From contig JAHFPK010000015.1 of the NCBI GenBank assembly GCA_023266715.1, forward strand, positions 1 through 21,204: a stretch of DNA of 21,204 nucleotides, given 5' to 3'. Source of the DNA: Hyphomicrobiales bacterium. Lineage in GTDB: Bacteria; Pseudomonadota; Alphaproteobacteria; Rhizobiales; Aestuariivirgaceae. The notes beneath the pieces were generated by a model. It had not been told where the DNA came from, did not search any database, and worked only from the letters and a program-made list of their open reading frames with translations. The first letter of the stretch is position 1; the number at the start of each line of letters is the position of its first letter. This document shows positions 14,941-21,204 of this stretch, piece by piece. The position numbers and the translations under genes are program-made.

Positions 14941-14962
14941 CTGATCAGAAATTTGTGATCAG
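14941..14962. repeat. ctgatca inverted repeat upstream of ynjB
   Basis: CTGATCA (14941-14947) and TGATCAG (14956-14962) form a perfect 7-bp inverted repeat with an 8-base spacer. It lies between the 3' end of the VCBS gene and ynjB, about 70-90 bases upstream of the ynjB start. No T-run follows on the minus strand, so a terminator is unlikely. Position and symmetry fit an operator for the ynj operon, but there is no direct proof. Confidence 0.4.
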
Positions 14963-14966
14963 CCAC

Positions 14967-16598
14967 CTATTCAGGATTCTTGGACACCCACATCTTCGCC
15001 GGTTTACCACGCTCAAGTACGTAAAAATTGTCGCTATCCATGCTTTGCCAGTCGCCGCTGGCGCCGTCTGGCCAGACGACGCGTATTTCGGCTTGCGTTG
15101 TATCGCCTAGTCCAAAATGCCACCAACCGTTCTGGCCGCTGGCGCACCCGCCACCTACGAAGATTTCGCGGCGCATCACCGTTGATCCACGTTTCACCTC
15201 AAGCCAAGCGCCAATAGCGTCGCGGTTTGGGCCGGGTTGCTGCAATTTAACCTCGATCCAGCGGCCTGCGTTGGTGCTGGTGGTGTTGCGCCACAGTTGT
15301 GCTTTTTCCCAACGGTTCACAACCACCAGATCCAGCAAGCCGTCCATGTTGAAATCCGCTAAAGCAGCGCCCCGCGAAGTCGCCACGCTGGCAACTCCCG
15401 CCGCCGCGCCCGCTTCCTGGAACTTGCCGTCGCTGGTTTGCAGCAACAGGTTGTTGGGATCCTTCATTGCAAAGTCCGGCATTTTCGCGACGTTGCCTTT
15501 GGCGACGAACAAATCCACCAGACCGTCATTGTTGACGTCGTCAAACTGTGCATGCCAGGCCGTGCTGGGGCGCAAGTCGCTGCCCGTGTAAGGGCGCTGA
15601 GCAGTGACACCTTTGGGCCAAGCGACGTCGTTGTAGGCTGGCTGCGGGTGACCGTCTTGCGGAATGCTCGCGAGGGTTTGCAGTTTGTTGTCTGCCATGC
15701 TGGTCAGGAAATACTCCGGATAACCATCAAAGTTGAGATCATAACTGGCGACGCCCATTCCCCAAATGCGCAACGCTTTCCAGCCTTCCGCCTCGGTATA
15801 CAAGGCGGGAGCTTTGTTTGGTTCAACGTGCCAGAGTTGTTCTTGGCCGCCTTCGTAATATTCACGGTCGTTGGAGACGCGCAAGCTTGGCGTGCCGGAC
15901 TTGTTCCAATCAGTGAATAGCATTGAAAGTGCGCAAAAGCTCGGTTTGAGCGCCATAGGTGCTTTGAACTTTGATAGTGTCTTGCCATCAACCACGCTGG
16001 GCCGGTGCAGCCAGTTGTCAGTGCAGGAGCCCCACGGAGATGTATCTTCGCGGCGGTCGATGTAATTGCCAACCGCAATGGTGGGCCAGGCAGCGCCTCG
16101 CTCCCAGGTGGCCGCAAAGGCCGTTGACCAGGCATCGCCGCCGTCAAAGTCCCAGATTTCATTGGCACGCTCAAATCGGCAGTTGCCCAGCCCACGCATC
16201 ACGATATTTTCACCGACGCGCAACAGCACGACATCGGTAACGCCGTCGCTGTCCACGTCTACGGGATAGGCGCCAGTCACCTTGTCCAACTCAAGCCCGC
16301 TGGTTTGCGTCTCAAATTGCAATGCGCCACCGCGTGCGCTGGAGTTGCGGTAGAACTTGGAATTCGAGGTGCCTCCAGCCAGGAGCATGTCAGCAAAACC
16401 ATCAGCATTGCAGTCAAAGGTGGCAACTCCGCCACCAACCATGTATTCCCATTCACCAGCGTAGATGCTGTCGATGCCGGCACTGATCGTTTCCTCGACG
16501 AAACTGGGGATAGTGACAGTGTTTTCGGCAGCAACAGATTGGACAAAACCGGAGACACTTAATGCGCTCAAGGCAAGGCTTAAAGATATCAAACGCAT
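14967..16598 (-). CDS. Secreted FG-GAP/VCBS repeat protein with C-terminal ASPIC/UnbV domain (CRTAC1-like)
   Basis: This 543-residue protein has a Sec signal (MRLISLSLALSALSVSGFVQSVAA, cleavage near residue 24). It carries repeated calcium-binding loops of FG-GAP/VCBS type: DCNADGFAD at 62-70, DVDSDGVTD at 114-122, then DLNFDGYPE, DVNNDGLVD and DFNMDGLLD. This fits an integrin-like beta-propeller. The C-terminal 100 residues (GRWIEVKLQQPGPNRDAIGAWLEV ... VWPDG) match the ASPIC/UnbV domain. Such proteins are extracellular or periplasmic and of unknown biochemical role. The start ATG overlaps its own Shine-Dalgarno AGGAGA with the haloperoxidase stop, leaving a 3-base gap, so it is translated with the haloperoxidase gene. 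Confidence 0.87.
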   Translation of the reverse strand: MRLISLSLALSALSVSGFVQSVAAENTVTIPSFVEETISAGIDSIYAGEWEYMVGGGVATFDCNADGFADMLLAGGTSNSKFYRNSSARGGALQFETQTSGLELDKVTGAYPVDVDSDGVTDVVLLRVGENIVMRGLGNCRFERANEIWDFDGGDAWSTAFAATWERGAAWPTIAVGNYIDRREDTSPWGSCTDNWLHRPSVVDGKTLSKFKAPMALKPSFCALSMLFTDWNKSGTPSLRVSNDREYYEGGQEQLWHVEPNKAPALYTEAEGWKALRIWGMGVASYDLNFDGYPEYFLTSMADNKLQTLASIPQDGHPQPAYNDVAWPKGVTAQRPYTGSDLRPSTAWHAQFDDVNNDGLVDLFVAKGNVAKMPDFAMKDPNNLLLQTSDGKFQEAGAAAGVASVATSRGAALADFNMDGLLDLVVVNRWEKAQLWRNTTSTNAGRWIEVKLQQPGPNRDAIGAWLEVKRGSTVMRREIFVGGGCASGQNGWWHFGLGDTTQAEIRVVWPDGASGDWQSMDSDNFYVLERGKPAKMWVSKNPE

Positions 16599-16601
16599 GG
16601 C

Positions 16602-17927
16602 CTATCTCCTGGTCCGCAAGGCGTTTGTGAATGCACCGATGCAGCGCCCCTGTTCCAAACCACGTTCAATCGCAGCGCGAAAATGAATGCCGCCATATAA
16701 TCTTGAAATGCCTGCTTCGTTGGCGGCCGCCCAGAAACTCGGGAAGGCGCGTGGTTTCAGGCCATCACCCTCGCGTGTGGCGTCTTCGAAGGCGAAGTTT
16801 TCGCCGAACAACTTGGTCAGCACTTCCGCCGCCGCGCCAGATTGGGTGCTGTGGCCACTGGGGTATTCGGGAAATGGCGGCGTGATCAACAGGGGTTCCC
16901 ACTTCGGGTCCATTGTGCGGCGGATATAGGTCACGGGCCTCACCAGGTCGTATTGAAACTTGGCGTCCCAACACCCGATAAACGCATCGGCCTCCGCCAC
17001 GCCAAGACGCGCCAGGACGTCGACGCTTTTATCCAGCCCAACATTATCGCGCTCGAGAATTTGCAGAGCAATCGAAACCCAATGGCCCGGCGGAGTTGGC
17101 GATAGCATCGGGTCGTCCGACCAGAACCGGGCAATGGCACGTTGTTCCGGGGTCATATCCCTCTTTGTCTGAAACACCTCGAGTGCTTGCCTGTAAAATT
17201 CCGAAGTCTTGTCTTCGCTGTATGCGGGCGGAGCAGAAAGCGCACAGGCCGCGCCATTTGGCATTGCGAATGTGCGGTTCTTGCCCCACTCCGGCAGGAG
17301 TGGTTTTTGCTGCTGCACGATCAAGCTTGTAGGCGCCCAGTGGGCGGCCCCCGGTGTCAGCTGGTACTGCATTGGAAAGCCCATGTTTTCAATGACAGCC
17401 CCGCCATCGTCGGCCGACCACGCCAAAACATGGGCGGCGGCGACGCGACCATACGTTTCGCTGCGGATCACCACATCAGCGGGCAGATTCGCCGAAACCT
17501 CCGCGCGCAATTTTGACTCGAGCTTTGCCATGGCGCGTTGCCCAGTTGGGCCGGTATTCTCAAAAAAATTCTGCGCCGAAAAAGCCATGGCAGCCTGAAC
17601 TACAACGGCTTCGTCGTAGGTCTTGCCTGCTTCACGTTGTGGCACGGCCTGCAATCCGTTCAATTGCCCCGCCAGGGATTGCAATTCGCCCGAACCGGCA
17701 GCCACCGCTTCAAATGCGGTCACGCCGAGGTAGGCCAGCGAGCGGCTGGCCACCGGCGGCGAATAGGTTGGTGTGTGTCGCACCAATTCGAGGCTTAATT
17801 TGTACCAGGTGCGCAACACCTCTTGGGGCTGCGTGGTGCTTGCCTGTGCTGCCGTTACGCCCAGCGCACCGAAAGACGCCAGCACGACTAACATTGCCAT
17901 TGCAGCCATCTTACGAATCGCGTTCAT
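16602..17927 (-). CDS. Secreted vanadium-dependent haloperoxidase-like PAP2 superfamily protein
   Basis: This 441-residue protein has a Sec signal ending AQA-S near residue 29. The C-terminal third has the vanadate/phosphate pocket of the PAP2/vanadium haloperoxidase superfamily: K323-x6-R330-P in KFQYDLVRP, P356-S-G-H359, and S-R409-x5-H415 in SRLYGGIH. The long N-terminal helical region and overall size favour the bacterial vanadium haloperoxidase-like group over small membrane phosphatases. True haloperoxidase activity versus acid phosphatase activity cannot be told from these residues. The ATG at 17927 overlaps the ROK regulator stop (ATGA) and has GGAAGGA upstream. It is followed after 3 bases by the VCBS/ASPIC gene, a partner often seen beside this family. 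Confidence 0.87.
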   Translation of the reverse strand: MNAIRKMAAMAMLVVLASFGALGVTAAQASTTQPQEVLRTWYKLSLELVRHTPTYSPPVASRSLAYLGVTAFEAVAAGSGELQSLAGQLNGLQAVPQREAGKTYDEAVVVQAAMAFSAQNFFENTGPTGQRAMAKLESKLRAEVSANLPADVVIRSETYGRVAAAHVLAWSADDGGAVIENMGFPMQYQLTPGAAHWAPTSLIVQQQKPLLPEWGKNRTFAMPNGAACALSAPPAYSEDKTSEFYRQALEVFQTKRDMTPEQRAIARFWSDDPMLSPTPPGHWVSIALQILERDNVGLDKSVDVLARLGVAEADAFIGCWDAKFQYDLVRPVTYIRRTMDPKWEPLLITPPFPEYPSGHSTQSGAAAEVLTKLFGENFAFEDATREGDGLKPRAFPSFWAAANEAGISRLYGGIHFRAAIERGLEQGRCIGAFTNALRTRR

Positions 17928-19183
17928 GCAATTTTCCTTCCAGAAAATTCAACTACTGTTCCTTTTTGACCCGTCGCATAGACATCCCGATCGAGATGGC
18001 GAAGTGTTTCCACCAGGGTTCCTGTTGCAATCATGTCTTTGCCAAAGGGCACAACTTCGAACTCGACATTTTTACGCAAATCGTGAACCAGCCCGCGCCG
18101 TAGCGCCTCGCCAACGCTATCCTTCAACAAATCATAGGCGCGTGTTCCGGGGCCGGCTAAAACAACCCTTTGTGGATTTATGAGGGCGATGAGGCGCGCG
18201 ATACCAAAACCTAGCACCTCTCCTGCCCGGTTAAAAGCATTGGTGGCAACCGTATCGCCTGCTTCTGCAGCCAACTCCAGTTTCCGCATGTCGTCGTCAC
18301 GAACGGCCGCATGGACATCAAAATCGGTTCCTCGCCTGTCATTGGCCATGCGCATGATGCCATAATCCGCACTAAAGGCCTCAAGGCACCCATGTCGCCC
18401 GCAGCGGCAAAGCGGGCCATCGGGAATATGGTTCATGTGGCCGAGCTCGGCTGCTCGACCATTGGCGCCATGAAACACAACACCATTGAGAATGAGCCCC
18501 AGTCCGACGCCATGGCCCAGGAAAACCACAGCCGTCGTCCCGCCATATTTTTTGCGGTCCGTGGCGATCAAGGCCTCCGCTATCATGTTGGCATTGTTGC
18601 CTATGCTGCATGGTATGCTCAAAATCCGCTCCAGCGGTCGCACCACAGGAATGTCGCGGGCGCAGAACGCCGGGCTCCAGGGAATTTCCCCGCTGATTGT
18701 GTCGGCAACGCCCTGCACGGCAACGCCGATGCGTTTGATCGAGGTCAAAGCAATCCCAAGCCTCTTGGCATTAGCTTTGATCTCATGGGCAACGCGTGGC
18801 CCAAAATCCTCTTTCGGGGTGGCGTAAGTATCCAGCCGCAATTTTATAGGCTCACGCGTAGCCCCGCTAAAATCTGCAAAGACAAGCTCAACGCCGTCGA
18901 CGGAAATGGAAATAGCCAAAACATTTGTTGCCTGCGGGTTGAGCGCCAATCTTGTTTGCGGGCGTCCGCGCTTGGCCTGGGTTGAAACCTCCTCGTCTTC
19001 GATTATGGAATAAACCAGTCCTTCATCGATAAGTTGTCCGCTGATGGATGTTATTGATGCCGGCGAGAGACCTGTCTGATAGCCCAAAGTAATTCTGGCA
19101 AGCGGACCATGCTGGCGCAATGTTTCGAGGACCAGCCCTCGGTTCTGCCGCCGGACAAGATCGCTGTTTGCTTTCTTGAGCAT
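17924..19183 (-). CDS. ROK family transcriptional regulator (NagC/XylR type)
   Basis: This 419-residue protein has an N-terminal winged helix-turn-helix (about residues 12-65, NRGLVLETLRQHGPLARITL and GLSPASITSISGQLIDEGL) followed by a ROK sugar-binding domain. The ROK zinc site is complete: E246, H249 and the CxCGxxGC cysteines C259, C261, C266. Where ROK sugar kinases have the catalytic Asp in NDxN, this protein has Asn (GNNANM, residue 197), as in regulators that no longer phosphorylate sugar. The ATG at 19183 follows GGGAG. It is divergent from the xylose-type binding protein, which it presumably represses until sugar binds. Downstream it is coupled by ATGA to the haloperoxidase gene. Confidence 0.92.
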   Translation of the reverse strand: MLKKANSDLVRRQNRGLVLETLRQHGPLARITLGYQTGLSPASITSISGQLIDEGLVYSIIEDEEVSTQAKRGRPQTRLALNPQATNVLAISISVDGVELVFADFSGATREPIKLRLDTYATPKEDFGPRVAHEIKANAKRLGIALTSIKRIGVAVQGVADTISGEIPWSPAFCARDIPVVRPLERILSIPCSIGNNANMIAEALIATDRKKYGGTTAVVFLGHGVGLGLILNGVVFHGANGRAAELGHMNHIPDGPLCRCGRHGCLEAFSADYGIMRMANDRRGTDFDVHAAVRDDDMRKLELAAEAGDTVATNAFNRAGEVLGFGIARLIALINPQRVVLAGPGTRAYDLLKDSVGEALRRGLVHDLRKNVEFEVVPFGKDMIATGTLVETLRHLDRDVYATGQKGTVVEFSGRKIA

Positions 19184-19222
19184 GGTACTCCCAACACTGC
19201 CATCAGCGTTTGCCGCTGAATT

Positions 19223-19228
19223 ATCATA
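19223..19228 (-). promoter_or_regulatory. Candidate -10 box of the ROK regulator gene
   Basis: TATGAT on the minus strand, five of six to TATAAT, lies 40 bases upstream of the ROK start codon. No good -35 is seen at 16-18 bases. Its upstream edge touches the ATTTATTTT arm of the inverted repeat, consistent with autorepression. Confidence 0.4.
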
Positions 19229-19293
19229 TTTATTTTCTAAGCTTGACTCGTTCCGCGACTTGATGCAACATTTTTTTGGACGCTAAAATAAAT
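19228..19293. promoter_or_regulatory. Candidate ROK operator: AT-rich inverted repeat
   Basis: ATTTATTTT at 19228-19236 and its exact reverse complement AAAATAAAT at 19285-19293 are 57 bases apart centre to centre. The TTATTTT/AAAATAA half-sites resemble those reported for the ROK regulators NagC and Mlc. The right arm also forms a tighter dyad with ATTTTTTT at 19270-19277 (7 of 8 paired). Arms lie on the probable -10 boxes of both divergent genes. Binding itself is inferred. Confidence 0.5.
19260..19289 (+). promoter_or_regulatory. Candidate promoter of the xylose-type ABC transporter operon
   Basis: TTGATG (19260-19265) and TAAAAT (19284-19289, five of six to TATAAT) are separated by 18 bases and lie about 100 bases before the binding-protein start. 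The -10 overlaps the right arm of the proposed ROK operator, so repressor binding would block it. Confidence 0.5.
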
Positions 19294-19389
19294 CAATAAT
19301 CGTCCATCGGCCACCGTTTGCGAGTTCCAGAACAACTGGAGTAATGGGAGCGTCCCGTGAATGGCTAGGCGATGAGGAGGACTCTAGGA

Positions 19390-20433
19390 ATGAAGCGCAA
19401 TATTTTAACATTGATGGCCGGCGCCCTGATGCTCGGCATGTCATCCATGTCGGCAATGGCCGCCGACAAGACTATCTGCGTGTCGTGGAAGACCTTCCAG
19501 GAAGAGCGCTGGAAAACCGACGAAGCCGCCATCAAGGCCGTCGTCGAAGCCGCCGGTGACAAATTCATCTCGGCCGATGCCCAGACCTCGGCCCAGAAGC
19601 AGGCTTCCGATATCGAAGGTCTGATTACCCAGGGCTGCAATGTCATTATGGTCGTCGCCTATGACTCGGACGCCATCCTGCCGTCGATCAAGGCGATCAG
19701 CGATGCCGGCATCCAGTCTATTGCCTATGACGTGCAATTCGAAGACCCGAATGCACTCTATATCACCTTCGACAACATCGGCGTAGGCCGCCTGATGGCC
19801 AAGGAAATTCTTAAGGTGAAGCCCGAAGGCAACTATGCCTTTATCAAGGGTGACAAGGGTGACCCGAACGCCACATTCCTGTTCCAGGGCCAGATGGAAG
19901 TGCTCAAGGATGCCATTGACTCGGGCAAGATCAAGAACGTCTGCGAGACTTTCACCGACAAATGGGCGCCGGACAACGCTCAGAAGAACATGGAGCAGTG
20001 CCTGACCTCCACTGGCAACAAGGTGGACGCTGTTGTCTCTGAAAATGATGGCATGGCCTCCGGCGTGGTGGCCGCACTTGAAGCCCAGGGCCTCGCCGGC
20101 ACGGTTCCCGTGTCTGGCCAGGATGGCGATAAGGCCGCTCTGAACCGCGTTGCCCTTGGCACCCAGACAGTCTCGGTCTGGAAGGATTCACGCGTTCTGG
20201 GTAAAATGGCTGCTGAAGCCGCTGTCGCCATGGCTGATGGCACTGCGATCGACAAGCTGCCGGGCGTTGCCAAGTTCTCGGGCGGCAAGAAGGGCGTGGA
20301 AATGAACGCCATCCTGATCCCGCCGAATCCGATCACCAAGGATAACTTGAATGACGTGATCGACGGCGGCTGGCTCAGCAAGGACGAAGCCTGCGCTGGC
20401 GTGAAGGCCGGCACGGTTGCGGCTTGCAACTAA
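19390..20433 (+). CDS. xylF: Xylose-type sugar ABC transporter substrate-binding protein
   Basis: This 347-residue periplasmic sugar-binding protein of the RbsB/XylF class has a Sec signal (MKRNILTLMAGALMLGMSSMSAMAA, cleavage before DK). The type I binding fold is visible in DIEGLITQGCNVIMVV, ISDAGIQSIAYD, the hinge segment NYAFIKGDKGDPNATFLFQG and VVSENDGMASGVVAALEAQG, then VSGQDGDKAALNRVALGTQ. The GDKGDPNA and SENDGMA segments are closest to D-xylose binders. The start at ATG 19390 has AGGAGG at 19375-19380; an ATG at 19372 in the same frame lacks such a site. It is the first gene of an importer whose permease follows after a hairpin; the ATPase must lie beyond the window. Xylose is the likely ligand, but other pentoses or polyols are possible. 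Confidence 0.88.
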   Translation: MKRNILTLMAGALMLGMSSMSAMAADKTICVSWKTFQEERWKTDEAAIKAVVEAAGDKFISADAQTSAQKQASDIEGLITQGCNVIMVVAYDSDAILPSIKAISDAGIQSIAYDVQFEDPNALYITFDNIGVGRLMAKEILKVKPEGNYAFIKGDKGDPNATFLFQGQMEVLKDAIDSGKIKNVCETFTDKWAPDNAQKNMEQCLTSTGNKVDAVVSENDGMASGVVAALEAQGLAGTVPVSGQDGDKAALNRVALGTQTVSVWKDSRVLGKMAAEAAVAMADGTAIDKLPGVAKFSGGKKGVEMNAILIPPNPITKDNLNDVIDGGWLSKDEACAGVKAGTVAACN

Positions 20434-20468
20434 CCTCTTGTCAGTAAGCTTGACTTGACACATCATTG

Positions 20469-20500
20469 CCGCGTCACCCCCTGGGTGGCGCGGTTTTCTT
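20469..20500 (+). terminator. Intercistronic hairpin with T-tract between xylF-like and permease genes
   Basis: An 11-bp stem, ccgcgtcaccc (20469-20479) with gggtggcgcgg (20483-20493) including one G-T pair, has a 3-base loop and is followed by TTTTCTT. Being inside an importer operon, it probably terminates part of the transcripts and protects the binding-protein mRNA, giving more binding protein than permease. Confidence 0.8.
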
Positions 20501-20549
20501 TAAGTAGAAGAGCTGTTTTCAAGCAGCCAATTCGGATCTGGGAGGCACC

Positions 20550-21204
20550 ATGACGACATCAAATACGACAGCAGGCAGTCAGAACCCGGCAACAATCGAA
20601 GGCGGGCCGGTTGTACGGTTCCTGCGGGCGACGGAGATCGACGCGCGCATCCTGGGCATGATTGGTGCGCTTCTTGTGATCTGGTGCATCTTCGATATAT
20701 GGAGCGGCGTCCTCCGGCCGAACACGGGCTTGTTCGGCGGCTCGTTCCTGACACCGCGCAATCTCTGGACACTGCTCGTGCAGACCTCCTCTATCGCCGT
20801 CATGACGACAGGCATGGTGCTCATCATCGTCATGCGCCAGATTGATCTGTCGGTTGGTTCAATGCTGAGCCTGATCGCCGTCGCCGGAGCGGTCCTCCAG
20901 GTCTATCAACTTGCGCCCTCATTGGGCGTGGGCCACCCCGCCATCTGGATATTGGCGATCCTGCTCGCGCTGGCGCTCGGCACGCTCATCGGCACGTTCA
21001 ACGGCTATCTCACAGCCTATGCCCAAATCCCGTCCTTCATTGTCACACTTGGCGGCCTGATTGCCTACAGTGGCGTTGCCTTTTTGCTCGCCAAGGGCGA
21101 GACCGTGGCGCCCATGGACAAGACCTACAAGGTTATCGGCGGCGGCATACCTGCATCGTGGCTCGGACCATTCTGGAGCTGGACGCTCGCCGTGATCGCC
21201 TGCG
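20550..21204 (+). CDS. xylH: Xylose-type sugar ABC transporter permease, 5' part only
   Basis: This is the N-terminal 218 residues of a BPD-type sugar permease (RbsC/XylH family), cut by the window end. GGGAGG lies 6 bases before the ATG at 20550. A soluble N-terminus of about 30 residues leads to the first membrane helix (ILGMIGALLVIWCIFDIW). Later segments VMTTGMVLIIVMRQIDLSVG, FNGYLTAYAQIPSFIVTLGG and LLAKGETVAPMDK are hallmark conserved regions of this family; the IDLSVGSM and IPSFIVTLGG motifs are diagnostic. It follows the binding-protein gene after an intercistronic hairpin. XylH is favoured over other members because of the xylose-type binding protein and the ROK regulator beside it. 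Confidence 0.88.
   Translation, partial: MTTSNTTAGSQNPATIEGGPVVRFLRATEIDARILGMIGALLVIWCIFDIWSGVLRPNTGLFGGSFLTPRNLWTLLVQTSSIAVMTTGMVLIIVMRQIDLSVGSMLSLIAVAGAVLQVYQLAPSLGVGHPAIWILAILLALALGTLIGTFNGYLTAYAQIPSFIVTLGGLIAYSGVAFLLAKGETVAPMDKTYKVIGGGIPASWLGPFWSWTLAVIAC

Noticed and set aside
14941..14962. Inverted repeat as terminator of the VCBS gene
   Set aside because: On the minus strand it is followed by A residues, not T, so it does not fit a Rho-independent terminator.
18311..18985. Plus-strand frame of 224 codons opposite the ROK regulator
   Set aside because: The minus-strand ROK frame has a full zinc motif and HTH; the plus frame has no recognisable domain.
1..21204. CRISPR arrays, tRNA or rRNA genes, insertion sequences
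   Set aside because: No regularly spaced repeats, no cloverleaf or rRNA signature and no transposase-like frame were seen on either strand.

Overview
The window reads like a chromosome segment of an alphaproteobacterium, probably of the Rhizobiales/Hyphomicrobiales group. This rests on moderate-to-high GC, the gene families present (a betaine-type ABC importer with a double-length permease, a short-form ornithine decarboxylase paired with a GNAT acetyltransferase, a ROK regulator divergent from a xylose-type ABC system) and dense same-strand operons with ATGA overlaps. The genus cannot be fixed from the sequence alone.

Left part, plus strand (1-8772). The 3' part of an ethanolamine-permease-like APC transporter ends in a clear terminator. 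Next comes a ProX/ProV/ProW-type quaternary-amine ABC importer: binding protein, ATPase, and one 658-residue permease holding two ProW domains. After a short hairpin follow a GlpA-like flavin dehydrogenase with a C-terminal [2Fe-2S] domain, a second FAD oxidoreductase, and a glycerol-kinase-like FGGY kinase. Taken together this looks like import, phosphorylation and oxidation of a small polyol- or betaine-like compound. The kinase lacks the Arg of the glycerol-binding NQRET motif (it has NQGET) and is broken by a one-base frameshift near 7927.

Middle part, minus strand (8773-14871). Reading leftward, a tightly overlapped ynjB-ynjC-ynjD-ynjF cluster encodes a poorly characterised importer coupled to a CDP-alcohol phosphatidyltransferase. 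About 320 bases with RNA-like structure separate it from an ornithine/lysine-type decarboxylase gene, which is followed by a GNAT acetyltransferase gene.

Right part (14967-21204). A minus-strand run holds a ROK regulator, a secreted vanadium-haloperoxidase-like PAP2 protein and an FG-GAP/VCBS plus ASPIC/UnbV protein, in that transcriptional order, joined by a 4-base overlap and a 3-base gap. Divergent from the ROK gene are a xylose-type periplasmic binding protein and the start of its permease, which runs off the window. The intergenic region has an AT-rich inverted repeat whose two arms lie on the likely -10 boxes of both divergent promoters, as expected for a ROK operator.

The two places most likely to hide undescribed biology are the betaine importer/FGGY kinase/flavoprotein cluster and the ynjBCDF importer-phosphatidyltransferase cluster. 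The translational coupling of a sugar-type ROK regulator to a haloperoxidase/VCBS pair is also unusual.
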